The notes beneath the pieces are model-generated. The model saw only the letters and a list, made by a program, of their open reading frames with translations, searched no databases and was not told where the DNA came from. Shown here in pieces: positions 44,765 through 54,600 of a stretch of 64,000 bases of DNA. The stretch is taken from positions 1-64,000 of the forward strand of contig JAQGNY010000007.1 in assembly GCA_028293825.1 (NCBI GenBank). Reading direction: 5' to 3'. The position numbers and the translations under genes are program-made. The DNA is from Verrucomicrobiaceae bacterium. Its GTDB lineage: Bacteria > Pseudomonadota > Gammaproteobacteria > Pseudomonadales > CAMLJR01. How positions within the stretch are numbered: the first letter of the stretch is position 1; the number at the start of each line of letters is the position of its first letter.

Positions 44765-45480
44765 AGCGCGCACTGGTAACAGGTGGCAGCGGCGGCATCG
44801 GCGCAGCAATTTGTCGACAGCTGGCGCGCGATAAATTTTTTGTATTCGTGCATGCCAATAGCAATATCGAAACGGCTCGAAAAATTGTCGATGAAATTAT
44901 CGCCGCCGGCGGCAGCGCGCGCGCGATTCAATTCGATATCACGCAGCGCGACAGCACTGAAACGGTGTTGAATGAATTGCTTGAAGAGGCGCCGATACAA
45001 GTCATCGTGAACAATGCCGGTGTGACCGCCGATACGGTATTTCCAGCGATGTCGGCCGCGCAATGGCATCGCGTTATCGACGTCTCGCTGCATGGTTTTT
45101 TTCACGTCACTCATCCGTTATTGATGCCCATGCTGCGCACCCGCTGGGGTCGGATTATCAATATCACTTCGGTCGCGGCGCAGATCGGCAATCGCGGTCA
45201 GGTTAATTACGCGGCAGCGAAGGGCGCCCTGCAATCGGCAACAAAAGCGCTGGCACTGGAAGTGGCCAGTCGCGGTGTGACCGTCAATGCGGTGGCACCG
45301 GGAATTATCGAATCGGCGATGACCGAATCTGTTTTTGACGAGGGTTTTATCGCACGCGTGGTGCCGTTGCAGCGCAGCGGCAGGCCCCAAGAAGTAGCCG
45401 CGCTGGTTGCATTTTTAGCGTCCGATCAAGCGGGTTATATCACCGGGCAAACCATATCAATCAATGGCGGCATGGCCTGA
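44761..45480 (+). CDS. 3-oxoacyl-ACP reductase (FabG/ApeQ-like)
   Basis: Short-chain dehydrogenase of 239 aa that reduces the 3-ketoacyl-ACP to hydroxyacyl-ACP. It has ALVTGGSGGIGAAICRQLA (cofactor glycine motif), VNNAGVTADTVF, the catalytic Ser in INITSVAAQIG and YAAAKGA with Tyr-X3-Lys. It starts at a GTG overlapping the dehydratase stop (GTGA) and closes the plus operon. Confidence 0.92.
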   Translation: MKRALVTGGSGGIGAAICRQLARDKFFVFVHANSNIETARKIVDEIIAAGGSARAIQFDITQRDSTETVLNELLEEAPIQVIVNNAGVTADTVFPAMSAAQWHRVIDVSLHGFFHVTHPLLMPMLRTRWGRIINITSVAAQIGNRGQVNYAAAKGALQSATKALALEVASRGVTVNAVAPGIIESAMTESVFDEGFIARVVPLQRSGRPQEVAALVAFLASDQAGYITGQTISINGGMA

Positions 45481-45826
45481 TTTGGTTCGATGATTGATTC
45501 GTCGAGTAATGGCGAACTAAAAAATAATAAACGTCCTAGCGCTCGTAACATTTACAGTGGTTTTGTGCATTTGCGCCGAGAGATTTAAATCGCTACTCCC
45601 TCTTTTTACTACATGTACCCATCGCATACCTTTAAATTTTGTTCCAATCTAACATCTGACGCCTTTTCTACAGCTTTCCTGCGCCAGTTCATCTTCTTCT
45701 TGTTCAAATTACAAAGGCATCAATGATGCATTAAGTTGAGGCATTGAGTTAATGCACGCAATTTTTTGCTCTTTCCGCACGATTAATCTGTGCACCGAGA
45801 ACGAATTTTATGAATGAGTAGATGTT
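45481..45826. other. Intergenic region upstream of ligD with palindromes
   Basis: No gene seen. Near the ligD end it contains an almost continuous pair of inverted repeats: GCATCA-A-TGATGC (45717-45729) and GCATTAA/TTAATGC (45728-45734 and 45749-45755), sharing the GC overlap. They lie 70-110 bases before ligD and are candidate operators. Confidence 0.5.
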
Positions 45827-48577
45827 ATGGAAGCTTCGTTAGATCGGTATGTGCAAAAACGAAATTTCAACGCGACGCCCGAGCCTAAGGGTAGGCATGC
45901 AAAAAAGGCAAAAGGTGCGTTAGGTTTCGTCATCCAAAAACATGCGGCAAGTCATCTTCATTATGATTTTCGGCTGGAGTTAGATGGCACCTTAAAAAGT
46001 TGGGCCATTCCAAAAGGCCCCAGCTTGGACCCGAAAGACAAACGGCTTGCCGTGCACGTGGAAGATCATCCGCTCGATTACGCCGATTTTGAAGGCACCA
46101 TTCCTTCTGGCAATTACGGTGCAGGTACAGTAATTGTTTGGGATCGCGGCGAGTGGATACCGGTTGGCGATCCTTCAGCAGGTTACGACAGCGGCAAATT
46201 AAAATTCGAGCTGCGCGGCACCAAATTGCAGGGCAGTTGGACTTTAGTAAAAACACATTCCCGCGATGGCGCCAATAAAAATGGATGGTTACTTATTAAG
46301 GAGCGCGACGACGCGGCGCGATCAATCGCCGAATTAAATATCGTTGAGGTAATGCCAGATAGTGTGATCGGCGGAGAATCAGGCAAGGTTTGGCGTTCCA
46401 GCCGCGCAACCAAAAGAAGTGCAGCGGTTAAACCGCAAGCTAAAAGCCCGGCGCTTAAATCTGTCGATGCGGAAAATCCATCCTCTAGTACGTTAAAAAA
46501 ATCTTCAAAAAAATCACGTTCTACTAAAGCTAATTATGTAGCACGTCTTGATTCAATGCCGAAATCAGCCATTGCAGCGCCTCTGCCATTAACCTTGGCG
46601 CCGCAGTTGGCGATGCTGGTCGACAGCGTGCCGCGTGGCGGCGAATGGAGTTATGAATTAAAGCTCGATGGTTATCGTTTGCTGGCTCGTATAGATAATG
46701 GTGAGGTGCATTTATTTACTCGCAACGGCAATGACTGGACCAACAAGCTTAAACATATCGCGAAAGCGTTGCGTGCGGCCGATATTCAAAGCGGCTGGTT
46801 AGATGGCGAAATTTTGATGTTCGACGAAAAAAATCAGCCGAGCTTCCAGGCACTGCAAAATGCGTTTGAAAATGCCAGCACCGAAGCCATTCAATATTTT
46901 GTATTTGATGTGCCGTATTTAAATGGCATCGATCTGCGCGCATCGCGCCTTGACGAGCGCCGTGAAATTTTAAAGAACGCCCTCAATGATATCTCCGCAC
47001 CAATTGTGTTTAGTGAAACGCTGGAAATGCCGGCGGCGGATTTATTTAAACATGCCTGTGCGTTACAACTAGAAGGATTAATCGGCAAACGTAAAAGCTC
47101 GCCGTATCAGTCGGCGCGTTCACGCGATTGGATCAAATTAAAATGCTTACAACGGCAGGAGTTTGTGATCGGCGGTTATACCGATTCGAAACGACCGACT
47201 GCCGATAGTTTCGGCGCGTTGCTGTTAGGTGTGCATGAGTCTAATGGTGCGTTGCGCTATGTCGGTCGCGTTGGAACGGGATTTTCCGATAGTAGTTTGC
47301 AGAATATTTTTAAAAAAATGAAACCCCTGCTACGTGACGAAATGCCTTTCGACATTTTCGAGGGCGACAAGCCCACCCGTGCGATGCATTGGATTGCACC
47401 AAAATTAGTGGCTGAAGTAGCTTTCTCTGCATGGACTACGGGCGGTTTAATTCGTCACTCAAGCTTTCAGGGTTTGCGCGCGGATAAATTGGCGGAATCT
47501 GTAACCGCAGAAAAAGCCGTGGCGTCTTCATTAGCGAAAACGTCGTTGGAGCTGTCTCCAAGTAAAAATAAAACCAAAAAAAAGCAGGAAAAAGAAATTG
47601 CCGAGCAAGACGTTTTTGTCAAACGGACTTCTTCCGCGAGGAAAGATAGCGCCACTTCGCTCGCGGCAAAATCATCGACTTCAATTACACATGGCGATCG
47701 CGCTATCGATCCAAAGTCAGGTACCACCAAGCAAGAACTGGTCGATTTCTATTTGCAAATAGCACCGCATTTACTGCCGCATTTGCAAGATAGGCCAGTG
47801 TCCTTGGTGCGGGCGCCAGCGGGCATCGATGGGCAATTATTTTTCCAAAAGCATTTGGAAGGTGGACGCTTTGCACCCGCACAAAAAATTAAGATTGAAG
47901 AAATTGATGTGAAGTTTTTCCCAGAGCATCCGCCGCTAATTACTGTCAATTCGGAATCCGCGCTGGCGGCTTGTTTGCAAATGAATACGCTTGAATTTCA
48001 TACCTGGAATACCATTGTCAATGATGGTGAACATCCGGACCGAATGATTTTTGATTTAGACCCCGGTGAAGGGGTGAGTTGGAAGCAGATACAAGATGCA
48101 GCGCAACTACTGAAAGCTATGCTTGATCAATTGACGTTAACCAGTTTTTTGAAAACCAGCGGCGGTAAAGGACTACATGTGGTAGTTCCATTGAAGCCCG
48201 TATTGGGCTGGGATGTAGTAAAAGAGTTCTCCGCTGAGATCGTGCGCCACCTCGCCAAAACCTTGCCGATGTTATTTGTAGCCAAGAGCGGACCGCGCAA
48301 TCGCGTCGGTCGAATTTTTATCGACTATTTGCGCAATGGACGCGGTGCCACAACAGCCACCGCATTCAGTGTGCGTGCACGCCCCGGTTTGGGTGTATCG
48401 ATGCCGATTGCCTGGGATGAGTTAACGGATGTCCGTGGTGGTGACCATTGGAATATCGGTAACGCTGTTGAACGAGCGAAAAAGTCTCACAAAAAAATGT
48501 GGAGCGGTTATGCAAAAGCAGCGCAGTCCTTAGCGGGCGCGATGAATATTTTAGGTTTCAAGCCGCCCATTAAATAG
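45827..48577 (+). CDS. ligD: NHEJ DNA ligase D (phosphoesterase-ligase-polymerase)
   Basis: Multidomain ligase of 916 aa for Ku-dependent non-homologous end joining. The order is 3'-phosphoesterase (about 10-190, with HYDFRLELDGTLKSWAIPKG), then a Lys/Ser-rich linker. The ATP-dependent ligase follows (about 260-560, with adenylated Lys K279 in ELKLDGYRLLARI), then a second linker, then the primase-like polymerase (about 640-916, with D743 and D745 in FDLDPGEG and SGGKGLHVVVPL). This PE-Lig-Pol order is that of Pseudomonas-type LigD. Ku is encoded 10 kb away at 58497, not adjacent. Downstream is a small DUF3606 gene. Confidence 0.96.
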   Translation: MEASLDRYVQKRNFNATPEPKGRHAKKAKGALGFVIQKHAASHLHYDFRLELDGTLKSWAIPKGPSLDPKDKRLAVHVEDHPLDYADFEGTIPSGNYGAGTVIVWDRGEWIPVGDPSAGYDSGKLKFELRGTKLQGSWTLVKTHSRDGANKNGWLLIKERDDAARSIAELNIVEVMPDSVIGGESGKVWRSSRATKRSAAVKPQAKSPALKSVDAENPSSSTLKKSSKKSRSTKANYVARLDSMPKSAIAAPLPLTLAPQLAMLVDSVPRGGEWSYELKLDGYRLLARIDNGEVHLFTRNGNDWTNKLKHIAKALRAADIQSGWLDGEILMFDEKNQPSFQALQNAFENASTEAIQYFVFDVPYLNGIDLRASRLDERREILKNALNDISAPIVFSETLEMPAADLFKHACALQLEGLIGKRKSSPYQSARSRDWIKLKCLQRQEFVIGGYTDSKRPTADSFGALLLGVHESNGALRYVGRVGTGFSDSSLQNIFKKMKPLLRDEMPFDIFEGDKPTRAMHWIAPKLVAEVAFSAWTTGGLIRHSSFQGLRADKLAESVTAEKAVASSLAKTSLELSPSKNKTKKKQEKEIAEQDVFVKRTSSARKDSATSLAAKSSTSITHGDRAIDPKSGTTKQELVDFYLQIAPHLLPHLQDRPVSLVRAPAGIDGQLFFQKHLEGGRFAPAQKIKIEEIDVKFFPEHPPLITVNSESALAACLQMNTLEFHTWNTIVNDGEHPDRMIFDLDPGEGVSWKQIQDAAQLLKAMLDQLTLTSFLKTSGGKGLHVVVPLKPVLGWDVVKEFSAEIVRHLAKTLPMLFVAKSGPRNRVGRIFIDYLRNGRGATTATAFSVRARPGLGVSMPIAWDELTDVRGGDHWNIGNAVERAKKSHKKMWSGYAKAAQSLAGAMNILGFKPPIK

Positions 48578-48656
48578 AAACTAATCCGAAAATGTTGTCG
48601 GTATTTGCAATAAGTTGAAATGAGTGATTTTTTTAAAAAGCGGAAAGGAGAGCAGC

Positions 48657-48839
48657 ATGAACGAAAATATACGCGTTAATAACGGCACTCCAATTGAAGG
48701 AGCGCGCATTAATTTTTCCGAACAGTCCGATATCGATTATTGGACGAAGAAGCTGGGAGTTAGCGAGCACGATTTACGTTCCGCCGCGCAAGCGGTTGGC
48801 TCATCTGTAGATAAGGTAGCGGCGAAGCTCAAACGTTAG
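48657..48839 (+). CDS. DUF3606 small protein
   Basis: A 60-aa protein with the DUF3606 pattern IDYWTKKLGVSEHDLRSAAQ, then GSSVDKVAAKL. It is a short helical module of unknown function, common near stress genes. The ATG at 48657 has a strong AAGGAGAG site. It is followed by a clear terminator. Confidence 0.85.
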   Translation: MNENIRVNNGTPIEGARINFSEQSDIDYWTKKLGVSEHDLRSAAQAVGSSVDKVAAKLKR

Positions 48840-48895
48840 TCACATATGTCAATGTATTGAGGTGGAAGCGGGCGTAGTTACGCAGGTGCCCGGCA

Positions 48896-48945
48896 ACGCT
48901 CACCATTAACTTTTTCGAACAGAAAGAATTAATGGTGAGTGTTTT
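48896..48945. terminator. Long-stem hairpin terminator
   Basis: CTCACCATTAA (48899-48909) and TTAATGGTGAG (48929-48939) form a perfect 11-bp stem with a 19-base loop, extendable by a wobble and two pairs and followed by GTTTTG. It separates the ligD/DUF3606 unit from the convergent signalling operon, whose last stop is at 48961. Confidence 0.75.
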
Positions 48946-48960
48946 GTTATTTATCTAACA

Positions 48961-50097
48961 TTAAAAATTAGCAGCATGCCTTGGAATAACTACACGAAAA
49001 GAAGTACGGCCGTCACGTGAATGAACGTCCACTGTACCTTTGTGCGCGAGTACCACCTGCTGCACAATAAATAAACCTAGTCCAAGCCCGCCGTTGTGCC
49101 CGTTATTCGGAGCGTTGGTAGCTGGATGATCATTTTTGCGTAAATCGCCACGTCGAAATGGATCGAATATATGCGGCAAAATGTGTGTGGGTATGCAGCC
49201 AGCATTCGCGATGGTAAAAATAATGGCATCTGCATTAGTGCCATCGATATGAATCTGCACCGATGCACTGTCTTCACTGTGCTGTAGCGCATTGCCGATT
49301 AAATTTGACGCCACTTGGGTTAAGCGGTTTGGGTCCCAGTTACCGCATAGGTCACCCTGTTCGAATAGTTCGACAGTGCGGTCGGGAAATGAATTTTTAT
49401 ATTCGCGCAGCACGTGCGCGATTAGCGCGCCAATATTGCTTTCTTCGCGTTTCACGATAATGCCGCCGCCGACGCGGGCACGGGCAAGATCCAACATATC
49501 GTCAACCAAACGACTCATCCATTTGCCGCTCGATATCAGATGGGTAGCAGTGCTCTGCACGAATGCCTCATTGGAAAAGCGCTGCAAACCTTCAGCAGCG
49601 AGCATTATCGATTGCAGTGGATTGCGCAGATCATGGCCCAAAATCGCCATAAACATTTCGTTCAGACGCAGAGTTTCGCTGCGCTCTCGCAGCTCGTGCG
49701 CCAACTGTTGTTTCTGGCGATAGAGCTGAAAGAAAATATCGGCCTTGCTGGTGAGTACATGGGGCTCAATGGGTTTGTAGAGAAAATCCACGGCGCCGGC
49801 ATCGTAGCCTTTAAATAATCGATGCTGATCGCGCGCGCCGGCAGTTACAAATATAAGTGGAATATGACGCGTGCGTTCGCTGCCACGAATTAATTCGGCC
49901 AACTCGAAACCGTCCATGTTCGGCATTTGTACGTCGAGAATGGCGAGCGCCATGTCGTGATTTAGCAGCAGCTCCAATGCCTCAGCACCCGAGCGCGCTT
50001 GAAATAATTCTACGTCGTCGCGACGCAGCAACGCCGATAGCGCGAGCAAATTCTCTTCAAGGTCATCCACCAGAAGACATTTCACACGAATCTGCAT
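48961..50097 (-). CDS. Receiver-histidine kinase protein
   Basis: A 378-aa soluble signalling protein. The N-terminal receiver domain has phospho-acceptor Asp in MALAILDVQMPNMDGFELAEL and the paired acidic LLVDDLEEN. A HisKA dimerisation helix follows (MFMAILGHDLRNPLQSIML, with the phospho-His in GHDLRNPL). A HATPase domain ends the protein (LTQVASNLIGNALQHS, GGLGLGLFIVQQVVLAH). The start at 50097 has AGGTGA upstream; a frame to 50172 overlaps cheB. It is the last gene of a four-gene phosphorelay operon. Confidence 0.88.
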   Translation of the reverse strand: MQIRVKCLLVDDLEENLLALSALLRRDDVELFQARSGAEALELLLNHDMALAILDVQMPNMDGFELAELIRGSERTRHIPLIFVTAGARDQHRLFKGYDAGAVDFLYKPIEPHVLTSKADIFFQLYRQKQQLAHELRERSETLRLNEMFMAILGHDLRNPLQSIMLAAEGLQRFSNEAFVQSTATHLISSGKWMSRLVDDMLDLARARVGGGIIVKREESNIGALIAHVLREYKNSFPDRTVELFEQGDLCGNWDPNRLTQVASNLIGNALQHSEDSASVQIHIDGTNADAIIFTIANAGCIPTHILPHIFDPFRRGDLRKNDHPATNAPNNGHNGGLGLGLFIVQQVVLAHKGTVDVHSRDGRTSFRVVIPRHAANF

Positions 50098-50161
50098 ACT
50101 GCGTTCACCTATTTGCAGTGCATCGGCGATGCACTCGTTTTGAAAGAAAATTTCATTCCGA

Positions 50162-50752
50162 TTAGAACCCATTTTTCAAATCGGTAAAAAATTTTACGAT
50201 ATCCACCAGCGGTAAAACAAAATCGGGTGTGCAGCGTTTCAAGGCTGCTGCCGGCATTACCGACATTTGCGCGGTATCGGGTTGCTGCACGATGGTGACA
50301 CCGCCGGCGTTTTTTACCGCAGCCAAGCCGGCCGCGCCATCTTCGTTGCCGCCGGTTAAAATAATTCCGAGCAGACGATTTTGATAAATATCGGCGGCGG
50401 ACTCGAATAAGCAATCGATAGCGGGCCGCGAATAATGCACGGGCTCGTCGCACGACAGTGCCAGGCGCGGCCCTTTATCCAGTAATAAATGATAATCGGG
50501 TGGCGCAATATACACGGTGCCATTTTCCACCGGTTCTTTGTCCTGCGCTTCGCGCACTGGCAACACGCACTTGTAGTTGAACAATTCCACCAAGCCACTG
50601 GGTCGATCGCGCGGTACGTGCAGCACAATAAAAATGGAAACTCGCATTGTTTCGGTTAATGCAGGCAGCAACGCGGAAATTGCTTCTACACCACCCGATG
50701 ACGCGCCGATAACAATTGCATCAATCGATCTACGCAATAAATCAGCGGCCAT
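50162..50752 (-). CDS. Stand-alone CheB-type methylesterase domain
   Basis: A 196-aa protein with the CheB catalytic fold but no receiver domain. Ser is in VIGASSGGVEAISALLPAL, His in FIVLHVPRDRPSG and Asp in ILTGGNEDGAAGLAAV. In other systems such proteins demethylate receptors or act as partners of CheR in non-chemotaxis pathways. The start follows the CheR stop with no gap. No chemoreceptor gene lies nearby. Confidence 0.9.
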   Translation of the reverse strand: MAADLLRRSIDAIVIGASSGGVEAISALLPALTETMRVSIFIVLHVPRDRPSGLVELFNYKCVLPVREAQDKEPVENGTVYIAPPDYHLLLDKGPRLALSCDEPVHYSRPAIDCLFESAADIYQNRLLGIILTGGNEDGAAGLAAVKNAGGVTIVQQPDTAQMSVMPAAALKRCTPDFVLPLVDIVKFFTDLKNGF

Positions 50753-51580
50753 TTAGATGCTGCCTCGCTTTTGAAAAATTTTGTTTTCGCGCGCCACTTC
50801 AATGAAGTCGTCCGCATGCGCGGAAAAGCGCACCGATTCTTTCGCGCCTAAACCGAGAAACCCTTTGCGACATAGCGCGCCCTCAAATAATCCCAACGCG
50901 CGATCCTGCAATTCGCGATTGAAATAGATCAATACATTGCGGCATGAAACCAATTGCACTTCCGAAAAAACGCTGTCGGTGGCGAGGCTGTGATCCGAAA
51001 ACACAATATGCTCTTTCAGGGTGCGATCGAAAACTACTTTGCCGTACGCGGCCGTGTAGTAATCCGATAGCGAGGTTTTGCTGCCGGATAAACGGTGGTT
51101 GTCAGTGAAGCCGGCGATACGGTCGACATCGTAAATACCTGTTTCGGCCATTTCGAGCGCGCGTACATTGATATCGGTCGCGTAAATTTGTGTGCGTTCC
51201 AATAAGTTTTCTTCGCGTAATAAAATCGCCAGCGAAAAAGCTTCTTCGCCGGTGCTGCAACCAGCTACCCAAATTTTTAGCGAGGGATAAGTGCGCAGTA
51301 GCGGAATTACCTGTTCGCGCAGTGCCCGAAAATAACCGGGATCACGGAACATTTCGCTGACTTGCACCGTGAGGAAATCGAGCAGCATTGGAAATGTCGC
51401 CGGTTCATGCAGCACGCGATCTTGCAATTGCGACAGCGTGGAACAGTCGAAGCGCAACATTGCCGTGCGTAACCGCCGCTTTAACGAAGCCATCGCATAT
51501 TCGCGAAAATCGTAATGATATTTGCGATAGATGGCGTCGATCAGCAGCTCAATTTCCATTTCGAAATCAGCGCTATTCAT
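50753..51580 (-). CDS. CheR-type methyltransferase
   Basis: A 275-aa CheR-family protein-glutamate methyltransferase. It has the N-terminal helical domain (YDFREYAMASLKRRLRTAM) and the SAM-binding motif in IWVAGCSTGEEAFSLAILL. Further blocks are YATDINVRALEMAETGIYD and CRNVLIYFNRELQDRAL. The ATG at 51580 has an AGAG site; a TTG six bases earlier opens the frame. It is encoded 94 bases behind the hybrid kinase and directly ahead of CheB. Confidence 0.92.
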   Translation of the reverse strand: MNSADFEMEIELLIDAIYRKYHYDFREYAMASLKRRLRTAMLRFDCSTLSQLQDRVLHEPATFPMLLDFLTVQVSEMFRDPGYFRALREQVIPLLRTYPSLKIWVAGCSTGEEAFSLAILLREENLLERTQIYATDINVRALEMAETGIYDVDRIAGFTDNHRLSGSKTSLSDYYTAAYGKVVFDRTLKEHIVFSDHSLATDSVFSEVQLVSCRNVLIYFNRELQDRALGLFEGALCRKGFLGLGAKESVRFSAHADDFIEVARENKIFQKRGSI

Positions 51581-51674
51581 TTTCAATATTCTCTACTGCT
51601 GCGGAATGGCTCTAACACATCAAATTAACTCTTAACCTGCTAATACATTAAGTTAATTTGCAACGTACTAAAAA

Positions 51675-54600
51675 TTAGAGCTTCGGCATCCAAACCCGCA
51701 TTAGCGATAAAAGTTTTTCGACATCCAGCGGTTTGGCAATGTAATCGTTTGCGCCGGCGGCAAGGCTTTTTTCACGGTCGTCCTGCATCGCTTTGGCGGT
51801 CAGTGCAATAATCGGCAGGTTTTTCCATTCCGAGCGTTTGCGTATTTCGCGCATTGCTGTGAGCCCGTCCATTTCCGGCATCATTAAATCCATTAACACC
51901 AGATCGATAACTTCAGCTTGGCCGATATTGCGCGCCAGCGCATCAAGAGCCTCGCGACCATTACGGGCAATTTCCAGTTTGGCGCCTTTTGGTTCAAGGA
52001 TGCTCGACAGCGCAAAAATATTGCGCGCGTCGTCTTCGACGATAAGAATTTTACGACCTTCGAAAATACTTTCGCGATTGCGCGCGGCCTTCAACATTTT
52101 TTGGCGCTCGACCGGCAATTGCGATTCGACTTGATGCAGGAACAGGGTGACCTCATCGAGCAGACGTTCGGGTGAACGCGCGTCTTTAATAATGATGGAT
52201 TTTGAGAAACGCCGTAAACCCAGTTCTTCATCCCGAGTCAACGAGCGCCCGGTATAAACAATTACCGGCGGAAACGACACGTCGTTTTGTTCGGCCATTT
52301 TTTCTAATAATTCGTAGCCACTCAGATCCGGCAAATTCAAATCCATCACCACGCAATCGAAAGTGGTGAGCTGCAATTGGCTGAGCGCTTCGCCGGCAGT
52401 TTCGACATCCGTAATTTGCACATCCTTGCTGCCGAGTAAATGTTTGATACTTTCACGCTGACGCGGATCGTCTTCGACAATTAATACGCGGCGTAAGCTT
52501 TGCGAAAACTTTGCTTCCAGGCGTCGAAATGCTTCGACCAACAATTCGCGCTTCACCGGTTTTAACGCATAGCCAATTGCACCGCGCTCCAATGCCTCCT
52601 GCGAGTAATCCGCCACGGAGACAATATGTACTGGAATATGCCGCGTTTGCGGGTCGTGTTTCAATCGATCTAAAACATCAAGGCCGAGTTGATCGGGAAG
52701 ATTCATATCCAAAACAATTGCACTGGGGTGATAGGTTGCGGCGGCGAGTAGACCTTCCTCGGCCGAGTGCGTAATAACGCATTGAAAGCCAAGTTCGTGC
52801 GCCAAGTCGCGCAGAATTCCAGCGAACGCGGCGTCGTCTTCAATCGCCAGAATTAATCGCGATTGCGCGGTTAAATGATCGCGATCATCTTCAAGCGCGA
52901 TCGGCGTTAACGGCCTTGGATTTGGCGCAGTCTGCGAGCGCCACTGATTATCATTGGTTGCGGACAATTGAGCGGGTGGATAACTCGGCGCAACGGTAGC
53001 GCTTTGATCGCCGCCGCTTAACGCAACTGGCTGCATGCCGCTGTTATCGGTGTAAACCAGCGGCAATGTCAGCGTAAAAATACTGCCTTGGCCCGGAATC
53101 GATTGCACGGTGATATCGCCGCCGAGCAAGCGTGCGAGATCGCGCGAAATCGACAAGCCTAAACCGGTACCGCCGTATTTACGATGCGTGCTGCCATCGG
53201 CCTGACGAAATGCCTCGAAAATAATATTTTGTTGATGTTCGGGAATGCCGATGCCGGTATCGCGAATGGCGAATGCCACGGTCTGCGGTTGTTCGCAATA
53301 CACGCGCAATGCTACTTCACCTTTCTCAGTAAATTTCAGCGCATTCGACAGCAGATTTTTTAATATTTGCCCGAGTCGCTGCGGATCAGTTTCGATTTGT
53401 TGCGGCGCGCTTTCTTCGATCTGAATATTGAGCGCGATGCGTTTCTGCTGCGCCTGTGGCTGGAACGATTTAATCAGCGCGTCGAGCGATTTAGCGACGG
53501 AAACATTGGCCGGCTCGACATCGACTTTGCCCGCCTCAATTTTCGACAAATCTAAAATGTCGTTAATTAATACCAGCAAGTCGTTGCCGGCGGACGAAAT
53601 CGTCTGCGCAAATTTCACTTGTTCGGCGGTTAAGTTTTCTTCTTTATTGTCGGCTAGCAACTTCGCCAAAATTAAGGTCGAGTTTAATGGCGTGCGCAAT
53701 TCGTGACTCATGTTCGCCAGGAATTCGCTTTTGAACTGGTTGGTACGTTCCAGCTCGGCGGCTTTGTCCGACAGAACAACCTGCGCTTTAGATAATTTTT
53801 CTTTTTGATGTTCAAGTAATTGCGTCTGCTCTTCGAGATGCGCGTTGGTTTGCTCAAGCTCGGCTTGTTGCGCTTCGAGTTCGGCCTGCGATTCGCGCAG
53901 TACACGGCTTTGTTCTTCCAGTTCTTCGTTGCTGACGCGTAATTCTTCCTGCTGCGTTTGCAGCTCCTCAGCCTGCCGTTGCGTTTCTTCCAATAACTCT
54001 TCAAGTCGCGAGCGGTCTTTCGATGCGCGCACGGCGACGCCAAGCGATTCCGATACGCGCGCAAATAATTCGCGCTCAACGGCACCGATGCTGTGAAAGA
54101 AACCTAATTCGATGACCGCGTGAACGACGCCGTCGACAATGGCGGGCGCCAATAGCAATGAGCGCGGCGCGGCGCGGCCGAGACTCGATGTAACGAAGAG
54201 ATAATCATCCGGAATATTTTCGATATGCAGCGCGTGTTTTTCTTTTACCACTTGCCCGAGCAAACCATCGCCCGGCCGTAGTACGTGACTGTCGGCGCCT
54301 GCCGGCAACGCATATCCGGCAAAACAGCGAAATTTGTTACCGCCTTCCGCGATATAAACTGAACCTACTTGCGCGTTCAAATAATCCGATAAAAATCCCA
54401 GAATATTTTCGCCGAGCTGTTCTAGCGGCTGATCGCCTTGAATGCATTCAGCCAAACCGGCTTGACCCGCGCGCACCCACGCCGTTGCTTGCGCGTTGCG
54501 ATAATCGCGCGATGTCATCGTCGCGGCGATGGCAATCAACACCAGCAGCAAAGCAGAACCGCCGGTTGAGATAAAAACAGAAAGCGTTGTCGCCGCTTGC

